A DNA stretch of 39,305 nucleotides, taken from the NCBI GenBank assembly GCA_028709605.1, contig JAQVWR010000015.1:1-39305 (forward strand). The letters are read 5' to 3'. This document shows positions 26,645 to 35,545 of this stretch, one piece after another; the stretch's first letter is position 1; each line of letters begins with the position of its first letter. The stretch comes from Proteiniphilum sp. (GTDB taxonomy: Bacteria > Bacteroidota > Bacteroidia > Bacteroidales > Dysgonomonadaceae). The notes under the pieces are model-generated. The model did not search any database, was not told where the DNA came from, and worked only from the letters and a program-made list of their open reading frames with translations. Both the position numbers and the translations under genes were made by a program.

Positions 26645-28612
26645 TTATATAATTTGATTTTGAGCAATGGTTGTCGATTTCTGCGGATATTCGTTCAGGA
26701 TGATGCCGGTGAGCTCCCCGCTATACAGCCTGATGTTTCTCAGGTCGTTCCTGATCCTCATCTCGAACGAACAGGAGAGCAGCCTCAGCAGGATCCCAAC
26801 AGGGAACAGATACATCGAGATCTTGGCCGGCAACGACCCGGGCCTGAAAATCCGCACATTGCTGATCAGCACAGGAAACTCCTCCGCCTTGGCCAGCACA
26901 TCAAGGTCGCGTGAATTGGAAACCTGATTGAGCATGCTCTCCATATTGTTTTTGAGAGAGATCAGCTCTTTTTCATACTGGCTGTCGTTCCAGTAAGCCT
27001 TATACGACAAATGACTGTATTTCTCCAGGAAGCGATCGGCCTCCCGCGAGAGGTTTTCCAACAACCGGAGAATCGTTTCATAATCGGGCTTGTCGATGAT
27101 TATGTTCTTGACCGGATATTTTCTTTTCTCACGAATGAAGAAGAGCCGTCTGAAGAACTGGACGTAGGTGTCGGCATTCATGATCACGGAGTCATTCATC
27201 GCTTTATGGGTGAGAAACACCCCTATGGGCAAGAGGATGAGCGAGCTGAACCACATGCCGAACCAATGCACCCAGACACCGTCGCGCGTCATCTTGTATC
27301 CCACGTTCTCCACGATATAGTAGATGATGAACAAGATCACCGAGATCACGATAGGGGTACCCAACCCTCCTTTTCTCACGATAGAGCCCAGAGGAGCGCC
27401 GATAAAGAAAAAGATCAGGCAGGTGAAAGGGATGGTAAACTTGCGGTGCCACTCCACCCAGTGCCGGTTGATGGTTTTCTGCATGGTGGTCTTATTGAGG
27501 GAACGGAAAAGAAACTCGTTGCTGTTGTTCTCGGCTTTCTGAAATGCGCTCTGCAAGATGCTGGAGCGGTCTGACAGCTCTTTCGACCGGAAGAGCGTAT
27601 CGGGACGGGGCGCCTCTGCACCGACATTCTGTGCCGCCAGGATCAGCGAATCTTTCTGCTCCGGGGGATAGCTGTTTCGGAAAGAGAGATGCGAGTAGTT
27701 CTTCATCAGCTTTCTGTCCACCACGTTCACGCTGTCGAGGATCATCGACATGGAATCGATGGAGGTTCCGAGTTTAGCCAGGTTCTTGGAGACATAATTA
27801 CTGGTGGAGCTGGTTTCAATCACCTCTTCCCCCATGCGGTTGAAGTTGGCATCGTAAGAGATCATCATGGTCTTCCGGTCGAAGTTCTCCCGGGCATAGG
27901 GTACAAAGTCGGTATGGTAGCGAGGGGTGGTTCCTTCGGTGAAGTTCTGAAACTGCTGTCCGCTGTACATGGTGAAGATGAGCATAGTCTTGTCTTTCGT
28001 CATGCTCATCCGGGCAGAATCACAGATGATCACCGCCATGTTGTTAAAACCGCTTGCCACGTCATAGATCAGCACATCATACAACATCCCGCTCTTCCGA
28101 TCTTTTCTTCCCACGTAAAGGTTATAACCTTCGATCTCCTTATAGAAAACACCTTCGGGCACATCCAACTCGGGTGATGCCTGACGGATAGAAATCAACA
28201 GTGAGTAGAACTTGGTCTGTATCTTCGGGATAGCATTGTTCTGAAAGAAAAAAGCCCCCACGCTGATAAACGCGATGAGGATGATGAGCGGCTTCATGGT
28301 CTTCAGCAGCGGGATGCCGGCCGACTTGATGGCGAGGAGCTCCAGGTTCTCGCCAATGTTTCCGAAAACCATGAGTGACGCCAGCAGAATAGCCAGAGGC
28401 AGTGCCAGGGGGATCAGGTTCAGGGCGGCATAGAAGAACATCTCGCCGATGACGTCCAGTCCCAGTCCCTTCCCTACCATATCCTCCACATACTTCCACA
28501 AAAACTGCATCAACACCAGAAAGAGGCATATGGCAAATGTCATCAGAAAAAGCGGAATAAAGGTAGTCAGAATGTATCCGTATAACCGCTTTATGTGGGT
28601 AAATCTATTCAT
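26645..28612 (-). CDS. LptF/LptG-type (YjgP/YjgQ) permease
   Basis: With the start at 28612 (MNRFTHIKRLYGYILTTFIP) the protein has 655 residues. It has the YjgP/YjgQ layout: three N-terminal helices, a beta-jellyroll periplasmic region (about 135-390), then helices with FTIPFTCLIFFFIGAPLGSI. LptF and LptG carry LPS from the inner membrane to the Lpt bridge. It is longer than the usual 350-370 residues: a large insertion in the periplasmic part (about 250-380) and a C-terminal extension of about 150 residues with a hydrophobic stretch near 605-620. The 18 residues upstream of 28612 contain a -7 box and are probably leader. Confidence 0.88.
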   Translation of the reverse strand: MNRFTHIKRLYGYILTTFIPLFLMTFAICLFLVLMQFLWKYVEDMVGKGLGLDVIGEMFFYAALNLIPLALPLAILLASLMVFGNIGENLELLAIKSAGIPLLKTMKPLIILIAFISVGAFFFQNNAIPKIQTKFYSLLISIRQASPELDVPEGVFYKEIEGYNLYVGRKDRKSGMLYDVLIYDVASGFNNMAVIICDSARMSMTKDKTMLIFTMYSGQQFQNFTEGTTPRYHTDFVPYARENFDRKTMMISYDANFNRMGEEVIETSSTSNYVSKNLAKLGTSIDSMSMILDSVNVVDRKLMKNYSHLSFRNSYPPEQKDSLILAAQNVGAEAPRPDTLFRSKELSDRSSILQSAFQKAENNSNEFLFRSLNKTTMQKTINRHWVEWHRKFTIPFTCLIFFFIGAPLGSIVRKGGLGTPIVISVILFIIYYIVENVGYKMTRDGVWVHWFGMWFSSLILLPIGVFLTHKAMNDSVIMNADTYVQFFRRLFFIREKRKYPVKNIIIDKPDYETILRLLENLSREADRFLEKYSHLSYKAYWNDSQYEKELISLKNNMESMLNQVSNSRDLDVLAKAEEFPVLISNVRIFRPGSLPAKISMYLFPVGILLRLLSCSFEMRIRNDLRNIRLYSGELTGIILNEYPQKSTTIAQNQII

Positions 28613-28648
28613 CCGGACAGAACAAAAGAAGAGCTGTTTAATTTTTGA

Positions 28649-28656
28649 CAAAGATA
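28649..28656 (-). promoter_or_regulatory. -7 element upstream of the LptF-type gene
   Basis: Minus-strand TATCTTTG. No TTTG at the expected distance, so this is a partial promoter only. Its place favours the 28612 start. Confidence 0.35.
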
Positions 28657-28732
28657 GTAAAATCAAACGGAGAATCGTGGTTTCAAAAATGTAAAGATGA
28701 TTAAAGAGCCACCGGGTGCTGCCTTGCGGGTA

Positions 28733-29122
28733 TCACACGCCGAGACGCCTCTTCAGCAGCTCCACCTGTGTCTCCCACAGGGTGATGCCATCGCCCTTCT
28801 CGTCGGGTTCTGCAAAATCGGTGATTTCAAGGGTCATCTCTCCCGACAGATCCAGCTTGCGCAGGATAAACTCGAAGTAATAATTGTCTTCCTCCTCGTC
28901 CAGCCATTGATAACGGATGAGTGTCTGGGGCTTCTGACAGACGATCTGCGCCTGGTTGGATGTTTTGCCCCACACAAAAGTGTAGCGTGTCTCCGTTTCA
29001 TCCATCAGCACCTCATCGGCAAACCATTCCGAGAGTCCGTCAATCTGACTGATCATGCGCCATAAACTGCTTTGGGTTGCGTTTCCCATCAGGAACTCGA
29101 TATGAAACTTTTCTTTTGACAT
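28733..29122 (-). CDS. START-like domain protein
   Basis: A 129-residue protein starting MSKEKFHIEFLMGN. The pattern WRMISQIDGLSEWFADEVLM, followed by charged beta strands and a C-terminal helix (ITLWETQVELLKRRLGV), is the AHSA1/START-like fold common in Bacteroidetes. No catalytic residues are known for these; they bind hydrophobic ligands or act as unknown chaperone-like factors. The frame extends up to 29293, but homology begins at 29122. It lies upstream of the LptF-type gene and may be co-transcribed with it. Confidence 0.85.
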   Translation of the reverse strand: MSKEKFHIEFLMGNATQSSLWRMISQIDGLSEWFADEVLMDETETRYTFVWGKTSNQAQIVCQKPQTLIRYQWLDEEEDNYYFEFILRKLDLSGEMTLEITDFAEPDEKGDGITLWETQVELLKRRLGV

Positions 29123-29299
29123 CTGCCATTCAAAAAATATGGGCCACAATATACAACTTTTTTCCGGATCTTCCCACAAAAGCAGATATAAATTGCCGGC
29201 AGGACAGGGAGGCCGCGGCAGGTGACCGTGACAGCGGCAGCCGGCAAAAAGAGCTGCCCCCCGGCGGGAGACAGCTCTCTGAAAAGGATTCACCCGGAT

Positions 29300-31285
29300 T
29301 CACTGTACCGGGATATATTCCACGAAAGCCTCGATCGCTTCATAGGAGGCCAGCCCCAGCTTCCAATAGGTGTCGGCGGTGGTGCGATTGCGCTCTTCGG
29401 AGCGTTGCCAGAAGAGCCGTTCATCGTCGCCCAGAAAGGGAGCGCTCTCCATCTGCGACTGGTGACGGAGGATAGCATTTCGCTTCTGTCGCAGCTCCTC
29501 GGGAGAAAGGGGAACCGCCATCTCGATATGATCTATCTCCCACTCCATCCATGCGCCGCGGTACATCCATACACGACAATCACTGAACCAGCTCTCCTCC
29601 TTCATCTGGTCGATGGCAGAGAGGATAGCATCGAGGCACACCTTGTGGGTGCCGTGCGGGTCGGCCAGGTCGCCGGCTACATAGATCTGATGAGGCTTGA
29701 TGGTTTCGATGAAATCCCTGACGATCTGTACATCCTTTTCGCTGATGGGGTTCTTCTTCACCTTGCCCGTCTCATAAAAGGGAAGATCGAGGAAATGCAC
29801 ATTCTCTTCGGAAAGCCCCGCATAACGGTCGGCCGAGCGTGCCTCCTCGCGACGGATCCGTGACTTGATGAAGAGGATGTCGGGGGTATCAATGTCTTCG
29901 TTGGTCTTCTCATGCAACAGGTAGTTGCGGATGCTCTCATATTTCTCCAATAGATCTTTGTTTCCCGGAGTAAATTTCTTACGCATACTGTTCAGCACGG
30001 AGATATAGCGGATCACCTCCTCATCGCCCACCGCAATATTGCCAGATGTCTGGTAGCCCACATGCACCTCATGCCCCTGGCTGACCAGCCGCTGGAAGGT
30101 TCCTCCCATGGAGATCACGTCATCATCGGGATGGGGACTGAAAATGATCACCCGCTTGGGATACGGTTTTGCCCGTTCGGGGCGGTAGGTATCATCAGCA
30201 TCGGGTTTGCCGCCGGGCCATCCGGTGATGGTGTGCTGCAGGTCGTTGAATATCTTGATGTTGACATTATAAGCTGACCCATAGAGGGTGATCAGCTCAC
30301 TCAGTCCGTTGTCGTTGTAGTCCTTGTTGGTCAGCTTGAGGATGGGCTTATCCACCACGCCGCAGAGCCAGACAATGGCGCGACGGATCAGTTTGCTGGT
30401 CCACTCGCAGTTCGTCACCAGCCAGGGACGGCTGATGCGCGTCAGCTCGGAGGCAGCAGCCAGGTCTACGAAGACTTTCGTTTCGGGGTGTGTCTGCAGG
30501 ATCGATCCCGGCACCATGTCGGTCACGGGGCCTTCCACAATTTCCCGGACGCTCTCCGCTTTTTGTTCGCTCCAGGCAATCAGGGCAATCTTGCGGGCGT
30601 TCATCATATCGGCTAATCCCATGGTGATGGCGCTCACCGGCACCTTATCGAGCGATCCGAAGTTACGGGCGATATCCTTGCGGGAATCACCGTCGAGCAT
30701 TACCAGGCGTGTCTGTGAATGAAGGCTGCTGCCGGGCATATTAAAACCTACATTGCCCTTGCTGCCCAGTCCCAACAGGAGGAAATCGAGTCCTCCCCTC
30801 TGTTGGAGGTTCTCTTCATACTCATCACATTTGTCGCCGATCAGATCCTTCTCAGCGGTGGCATCGGGAGAGAAGATATTTGCCGGATCTATGTCCACAT
30901 GATCCAGGAAGACCTCCTTCAACATCTGCAGGTTACTGAAAGAGAAGTCGAGCACAGGGTAGAACTCATAGGTATTGAATACCACCATATTACGGAAGCT
31001 GACATCATTCTCGCGGTGGAGCCTCACCAGCTCTTCATACACCGGCATGGGGGATGCTCCGCCACTGATACCGATCACAAAAGGTTTTTCTTCCCGCTGT
31101 TTCTGTAACATCTCCTGCACGATCTCCTTCGCGATCTTTTTAGCCGCTTTCCGCGACTCTTCATAGATGGCGATAGGCAGTTTTTCGTACCGCGCAAGGT
31201 TATACTCTTCAAAATCATTTTCCGGCTTGTAGTACTTTTTCGGAACGCGATCCAGCGTGATGTGTGAACTCAGATCCAGTCTCAT
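29300..31285 (-). CDS. nagB: NagB-like glucosamine-6-phosphate isomerase domain fused to PIG-L deacetylase
   Basis: A 661-residue fusion known in Bacteroidetes and usually annotated as glucosamine-6-phosphate deaminase. Residues about 30-330 are a NagB/SugP-isomerase fold; residues 378-600 are a PIG-L deacetylase with the metal motif HPDDD (385-389) and DLADPHGTHKVC. The classic NagB active-site residues are replaced: the DEY motif reads TYEF (105-108), and GxDGHIxFNEPG reads GSKGNVGFNMPG (174-185). Deaminase activity is therefore uncertain and the PIG-L half may be the working enzyme on an N-acetylhexosamine compound. It is 177 bp upstream of the START-like gene. Confidence 0.85.
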   Translation of the reverse strand: MRLDLSSHITLDRVPKKYYKPENDFEEYNLARYEKLPIAIYEESRKAAKKIAKEIVQEMLQKQREEKPFVIGISGGASPMPVYEELVRLHRENDVSFRNMVVFNTYEFYPVLDFSFSNLQMLKEVFLDHVDIDPANIFSPDATAEKDLIGDKCDEYEENLQQRGGLDFLLLGLGSKGNVGFNMPGSSLHSQTRLVMLDGDSRKDIARNFGSLDKVPVSAITMGLADMMNARKIALIAWSEQKAESVREIVEGPVTDMVPGSILQTHPETKVFVDLAAASELTRISRPWLVTNCEWTSKLIRRAIVWLCGVVDKPILKLTNKDYNDNGLSELITLYGSAYNVNIKIFNDLQHTITGWPGGKPDADDTYRPERAKPYPKRVIIFSPHPDDDVISMGGTFQRLVSQGHEVHVGYQTSGNIAVGDEEVIRYISVLNSMRKKFTPGNKDLLEKYESIRNYLLHEKTNEDIDTPDILFIKSRIRREEARSADRYAGLSEENVHFLDLPFYETGKVKKNPISEKDVQIVRDFIETIKPHQIYVAGDLADPHGTHKVCLDAILSAIDQMKEESWFSDCRVWMYRGAWMEWEIDHIEMAVPLSPEELRQKRNAILRHQSQMESAPFLGDDERLFWQRSEERNRTTADTYWKLGLASYEAIEAFVEYIPVQ

Positions 31286-31450
31286 AGGATAAATATTTTT
31301 ATAATTGATGATTTGCTATGTAAGTAAATAACATCCTGCAAAGAGAGTTGTTTGGTTGCAGAGATGTTTTTTTCCAGACGAAACTTTTGTCACCTTTTTA
31401 CGGGGCAACCGTATGTTTGATGGCAGCCTCATCCATTTCAGGATGGTAGA

Positions 31451-31458
31451 CAAAGATA
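31451..31458 (-). promoter_or_regulatory. -7 element upstream of the NagB-PIG-L gene
   Basis: Minus-strand TATCTTTG in the 219-bp gap between mutS2 and the fusion gene; no good -33 box. A perfect palindrome AAATAGCCGCTATTT (31474-31488) lies just upstream, about where the -33 region would be, and could be a binding site or part of the mutS2 terminator. Confidence 0.35.
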
Positions 31459-31504
31459 AAAATTATTTTTATTAAATAGCCGCTATTTTACATTTTATAA
31501 TGAT

Positions 31505-33991
31505 TTATTCCAGATCGATCACCGTGATGCCTGCACCGCCGAACTGCACATGTTCATCTGCGAAGTGGCTCACCCCATTTACTGTACCCAGATATTCGCG
31601 AATGATCTGCCGCAGGGCACCGGTACCGGTACCGTGCAGGATGCGTACGCGGGGGATCCCCAGTTGGATCGCATCGTCGATAAAGTAAATCACCGCCTGC
31701 AGTGCCTCGTCGCCCCGCATCCCCCGCACATCGATATCCTGCTTGAAGGTAAGCTTGCGCTCATGCAGCAGATCACGGGTGTTAGAAGCTTTCAGCTCTC
31801 TTTTAAGCTGATTGTTGCTCACCCGCTCCAGTTTATCGAGTGGAACGGTCGACTTGATATTGCCGAAGGCGACCGTTGCTTTTTTGCCGGCGATCTCCAG
31901 AATCTCTCCTACGCTGGTCTGCCCTTTCATACGAACGGCGTAGCCCACGGCGAGGATCTCTTCTCCGGGTGATGGTTTTATAGCCGGGTCAGCGGCTGTC
32001 TTCTTCATCTTCCGACGGGGTGTCGACAGGGATGCGGCTGCCTGCATGCGGACCGTTTTGTCCTCTCTGCCGGCATCACCCACCCTCTCACGAAAACCTT
32101 TCAGCGTATTGCGCGCCTTGAGGGTAGCCTCCCGCTCCGCCTTCGCCTCCTTGATCTCGCGGATGGTCTGTTCGATGCGGGCGTTGCTATCGGCCAACAA
32201 CTGTTCCGCCTGCTGCTTCGCCTCCGCCAATATCTCCTTCTTCTGTTTACCAATCACCTCCAGGTCTGCCTCATATTTCGTGGCCACCTCCTCGAGGCGC
32301 TTTCGCTCGCGGCGTATCTCATCTCGTTTGCGCTCCCAGTAGCGACGGTCGCGGGCAATATCGAGCAGATACTTATCCATGTTGATGTAATCACTTCCCA
32401 CGATCTCCGATGCGTGTGCGATCACCTCCTCGGGCAACCCGATCTTACGGGCGATCTCCACGGCGAAGGAGCTCCCCGGGTTGCCGATGGAAAGGCGAAA
32501 GAGCGGCTGCATCTCATGGCGGTCATAGAGCATGGCTCCGTTCACCACTCCCTCATGCTCGTTGGCATAGTGCTTCAGGTTCTGATAGTGGGTGGTGACC
32601 ACGCCATAGGAACGGTTGCGGTTGAACCGGTCGAGCAGTGCCTCGGCGATGGCCGCCCCGATCTGTGGCTCAGTGCCGCTGCCGAACTCGTCGATCAGCA
32701 ACAGCGTGCCATCACCACAGTGCCGTTCGAAGTATTTCATGTTCATCAGGTGAGAGCTGTAGGTAGAGAGATCATTGTCAATCGACTGCTCATCGCCGAT
32801 GTCGATAAAGATATCGCGGAAAACACCTACGCGGGAGTTTTCCCGCAGGGGAATCAGCAGGCCGCACTGCACCATGTACTGCAGCAGGCCCACCGTCTTA
32901 AGGCAGACCGACTTGCCGCCGGCATTGGGTCCCGAGATCACCAGGATGCGGTTCACTCCCTCGAGGGTGATGTCGAGGGGGACAATCTTGCGGTTCTGTT
33001 TCTTCAGGGAGAGGTAGAGCAGCGGATGCACTGCCTCTACCCAGTCGATCAGCCGCTCATCCTGCAGCGAGGGCCTGATGCCGTTGATTTGTTGTGCAAA
33101 AGAGGCTTTGGCCTGTATCAGGTCGATCTGCGCCAGGAACTCGTACGACTCCAGCAGTTCCGGCAGGAAGGGGCGCAGCCAGGCGGTGAAGTCGGCCAGG
33201 ATGCGGATGATCTCCCGCCGCTCTTCTCCCTCCAGCTCGCGAATGCGGTTGTTGGCTTCCACCACCGCGGAAGGTTCGATGAAAACGGTCTTGCCCGATG
33301 CCGACTCGTCGTGGACGATCCCCTTGATCTTCCGCTTGTAGGAAGGGTTGACCGGAATCACCAGCCGTCCGTCGCGCATGCTGGGAGCCACATCTTTTTC
33401 GACGACCCCCTCGGCCTGTGCCTTGCGCAGAATCGCGTTGAGGCTGCGGGAGATGCTGCCGGCAGTAGAGGTAAGCTCTCGCCGTATCTCTGAAAGCTGC
33501 GGTGAAGCATGATCCTTCACCTGACCGAAGCCGTCGAGGATGGTGTCGATCTTCTTCGTGATCTCCGGATAGGTAGCGATATCACCCGTCAGCTGCAACA
33601 ACCGGGGATAGCGGGGATTCTCCCCGTCGCGCCGCAGAAAAGCGATGATGCCGTTGATGGTCTGCAGCGACCGTCGCAACTCGAACAAGTCGCCTTGGTC
33701 GATCCATGCCCCCTCCACGCGGATGCGCCGCAACACGGGACGCATGTCGTAGAAGTGGTCGGACGGGAAGCTGTCCTCCTCGGCTAGGATACGGACAAAC
33801 TCCTCGGTCTGCGTCAAGAGGGCATCAATCTCGCTGAAGGAATCGGAGAAGCGTATCTCCTCCGCTTTCTCCCTGCCCAACGGGCTGAGGCAGCGATCAG
33901 CGATCAGCTGACGCACTCTGGTAAACTCAATTTTCTGTTCAAAGTTATCGGGATAGATCACGTTGTTGTTTTTGAAAATCGTGTGACGCAC
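31505..33991 (-). CDS. mutS2: MutS2 family protein with Smr domain
   Basis: An 828-residue protein. It has the MutS core and clamp helices, Walker A ISGPNAGGKS (352-361), Walker B LLLIDEFGSGTEP, a long charged coiled coil (about 520-650) and a C-terminal Smr domain with DVRG and HGTGTG (last 75 residues). It lacks the MutS mismatch-recognition domain. MutS2 acts in suppression of homologous recombination or in rescue of stalled ribosomes, depending on species. Read leftwards from a -7 box near 34005. Confidence 0.95.
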   Translation of the reverse strand: MRHTIFKNNNVIYPDNFEQKIEFTRVRQLIADRCLSPLGREKAEEIRFSDSFSEIDALLTQTEEFVRILAEEDSFPSDHFYDMRPVLRRIRVEGAWIDQGDLFELRRSLQTINGIIAFLRRDGENPRYPRLLQLTGDIATYPEITKKIDTILDGFGQVKDHASPQLSEIRRELTSTAGSISRSLNAILRKAQAEGVVEKDVAPSMRDGRLVIPVNPSYKRKIKGIVHDESASGKTVFIEPSAVVEANNRIRELEGEERREIIRILADFTAWLRPFLPELLESYEFLAQIDLIQAKASFAQQINGIRPSLQDERLIDWVEAVHPLLYLSLKKQNRKIVPLDITLEGVNRILVISGPNAGGKSVCLKTVGLLQYMVQCGLLIPLRENSRVGVFRDIFIDIGDEQSIDNDLSTYSSHLMNMKYFERHCGDGTLLLIDEFGSGTEPQIGAAIAEALLDRFNRNRSYGVVTTHYQNLKHYANEHEGVVNGAMLYDRHEMQPLFRLSIGNPGSSFAVEIARKIGLPEEVIAHASEIVGSDYINMDKYLLDIARDRRYWERKRDEIRRERKRLEEVATKYEADLEVIGKQKKEILAEAKQQAEQLLADSNARIEQTIREIKEAKAEREATLKARNTLKGFRERVGDAGREDKTVRMQAAASLSTPRRKMKKTAADPAIKPSPGEEILAVGYAVRMKGQTSVGEILEIAGKKATVAFGNIKSTVPLDKLERVSNNQLKRELKASNTRDLLHERKLTFKQDIDVRGMRGDEALQAVIYFIDDAIQLGIPRVRILHGTGTGALRQIIREYLGTVNGVSHFADEHVQFGGAGITVIDLE

Positions 33992-34004
33992 GATTGTTAG
34001 ACTG

Positions 34005-34012
34005 CAAAATTA
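34005..34012 (-). promoter_or_regulatory. -7 element of mutS2
   Basis: Minus-strand TAATTTTG, 14 bp before the mutS2 ATG. No -33 box at the usual spacing. Confidence 0.35.
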
Positions 34013-34062
34013 CAATTTTAAACCGAAAAGCGCTATCCTATATACCCTATCCGTAAAATTAT

Positions 34063-34070
34063 TATCTTTG
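34063..34070 (+). promoter_or_regulatory. -7 element of the DUF2891 gene
   Basis: TATCTTTG, 39 bp before the ATG at 34109, divergent from the mutS2 element. No TTTG at the usual spacing. Confidence 0.4.
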
Positions 34071-34108
34071 GAAAATCAAATAAAGAACCCCGACATCTGT
34101 CCATCCTT

Positions 34109-34862
34109 ATGAGAAGACATTTCCTCGTAGCCCTTACCAGCGTGCTCATACTTCTGCCAATACGTTCTGCAGCACAGGGCCTTCCTCTCCTTACCGACGA
34201 GATAGCCGCAAGGCTGTCGGAACTGCCACTGGGCTGTATCGAACAGGAGTATCCCAACAAAACGGCACACATCATCAACAACGAAACAGAAGCAAAGCTC
34301 ACCCCCAGGGAGCTGCATCCCGCCTTTTTCGGATGTTTCGACTGGCATAGCAGCGTGCACGGACACTGGATGCTGGTGCGTCTGCTGAAGATCAGAGCCT
34401 CTATCCCCGACAGGGGGGCAATCGTCGACGCGCTAAATCGATCATTCACAAAATCAAATTTATCATCTGAAGCAGAGTATTTTGCAAAATACGAAACAGC
34501 TAATATCTTTGAAAGGACCTACGGATGGGTCTGGCTACTGAAACTGGACGAAGAGCTGATGGGCTGGGACGACCCGCTGGCGCGGCAATGGCACGAGAAC
34601 CTGCAGCCACTCACGCAGTATATTGTCGCAACCTGGAAAGCCTATCTGCCCAAACAGACCTATCCCAACCGCACGGGTGTACATGCCAACTCCGCTTTTG
34701 CAATGGGCTTCGCGATCGACTGGGCACGCGCCGCGGGAGATAAAGAAACGGTTCACCGCAACATCGGAACATCTGCTCCTCAACGCCTTGCCCGGTGTTT
34801 TTGCAGGCAATTACGGCGGCGAGCACTGGCTGGCCTCCTTTGCCCTGATGGCACTGGAATAA
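34109..34862 (+). pseudogene. DUF2891 family protein, internally deleted and frameshifted
   Basis: The first 210 codons read as a DUF2891 protein with a signal peptide (MRRHFLVALTSVLILLPIRS), then LHPAFFGCFDWHSSVHGHWM, ERTYGWVWLLKLDEEL and FAMGFAIDWARAAGDKET. Near 34760-34769 the frame changes, and the reading frame one base over carries the family C-terminus (NYGGEHWLASFALMALE, stop at 34860-34862). The region normally lying between them, about 110-120 residues from memory of the family, is missing. So one deletion removed the centre and shifted the frame. The frame that continues without the shift runs to 35074 through the tRNA gene and is meaningless. Function of DUF2891 is unknown. Confidence 0.85.
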
Positions 34863-34898
34863 TTTTTTCTCTTTTCCACCAGTTTTTCCGTGCAGGGG

Positions 34899-34930
34899 GT
34901 TGCAGAATTGAAAAAGAGTTGCTACTTTTG
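34899..34930 (+). promoter_or_regulatory. tRNA promoter
   Basis: GTTG (34899-34902), a 20-bp spacer, then TACTTTTG (34923-34930), a full -7 match. Transcription would start near 34936 and give a leader of about 100 nt before the tRNA. Confidence 0.65.
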
Positions 34931-35035
34931 CACCTCGAATTCGGGAACGAACTTCATTTTTTGCGTGCCGGGTCGGTCTCATGCTTCAAAATCATGAGAA
35001 CTGAAAAGAAAACCCTTCGCACTATCATTTATGTT

Positions 35036-35109
35036 GGCGAGATAGCTCAGTTGGTTAGAGCGCATGATTCATAATCATGAGGTCCCGGGATCATGCCCCG
35101 GTCTCGCTA
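35036..35109 (+). tRNA. tRNA-Met (CAT), elongator type
   Basis: A 74-nt cloverleaf. The acceptor stem GGCGAGA/TCTCGCT has six Watson-Crick pairs plus G1-U72. The D-arm is GCTC-AGTTGGTTA-GAGC. The anticodon arm CATGA-TTCATAA-TCATG gives anticodon CAT; the T-arm is CCGGG-ATCATGC-CCCGG. There is no triple G-C in the anticodon stem, so it is not the initiator. A lysidine-modified tRNA-Ile with a CAT anticodon is an alternative. CCA is not encoded. The T-loop reads ATCAT instead of the usual TTCRA. Confidence 0.9.
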
Positions 35110-35117
35110 CTTGAAAA

Positions 35118-35225
35118 TCAAACATTTACCGGAACTTCGGTGGGTGTTTTTTCTTTTTGGGCGCAATCCGCAAGTACATTCTTGTGTTGCTTGCCTGTCA
35201 ATTCCGCTATTTCACGGCTCGACAT
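35118..35225 (-). pseudogene. Truncated phage Rha-type regulatory protein fragment
   Basis: Thirty-five codons beginning MSSREIAELTGKQHKNVLAD match the N-terminal DNA-binding part of phage Rha/antirepressor-like proteins, which normally continue for 100-200 more residues. After about 22 residues the likeness ends (QKEKTPTEVPVNV, stop), 8 bp from the 3' end of the tRNA gene. The ATG lies 2 bp after the stop of the HigA-type gene, so it would be translated with it. It is probably a scar of a phage-derived insertion. Confidence 0.6.
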
Positions 35226-35227
35226 CG

Positions 35228-35545
35228 TTATTGTGCTGTTAACTCTAATCGCATCCCCAACGCATCGGAAATTCTTAAAAGGGTCGATAATTGCATGTCG
35301 GTTTCGCCTTTTTCCAATAGTGCTATATATTCTCGTTTCTTCCCGATACGCTCCGCAAGTTGTGCCTGAGTCAATTTCCGCTCTTTGCGCTTTTCTTTCA
35401 GCAACTCTCCATAGTACCATGCACGTGCTTTTACAGTAAGCTCATCACGTGTTTGTGTGCCATACTTGCCGTATTTATCATTTAACAGGGTGTTTACCGT
35501 TGGCAGGTTTGCCAATAGTGCCGTATTTAGTTTTTTAGTTTTCAT
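35228..35545 (-). CDS. HigA-type XRE-family antitoxin
   Basis: A 105-residue protein. Residues about 47-100 form a Cro/C1-type helix-turn-helix (KLTQAQLAERIGKKREYIAL, then LEKGETDMQLSTLLRISDAL). The N-terminal half is the leader found in HigA partners of Gp49-like toxins. The gene overlaps the end of the toxin remnant as ATGA, the usual toxin-first order of higBA. The antitoxin is complete while its toxin is broken, so it may now act as a free repressor or be decaying. Confidence 0.85.
   Translation of the reverse strand: MKTKKLNTALLANLPTVNTLLNDKYGKYGTQTRDELTVKARAWYYGELLKEKRKERKLTQAQLAERIGKKREYIALLEKGETDMQLSTLLRISDALGMRLELTAQ

Noticed and set aside
32414-33493. Plus-strand open frame of 359 codons
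   Set aside because: It lies wholly antisense to mutS2, whose motifs are intact; its translation shows no family features and reflects codon bias of the real gene.
34862-35074. Continuation of the DUF2891 frame through the tRNA gene
   Set aside because: Arises only from the frameshift; it crosses the tRNA promoter and tRNA and has no protein character.
35036-35109. tRNA 3' end as a duplicated attachment site
   Set aside because: No second copy of the tRNA 3' end was found to the right within the window, so no att pair can be claimed.
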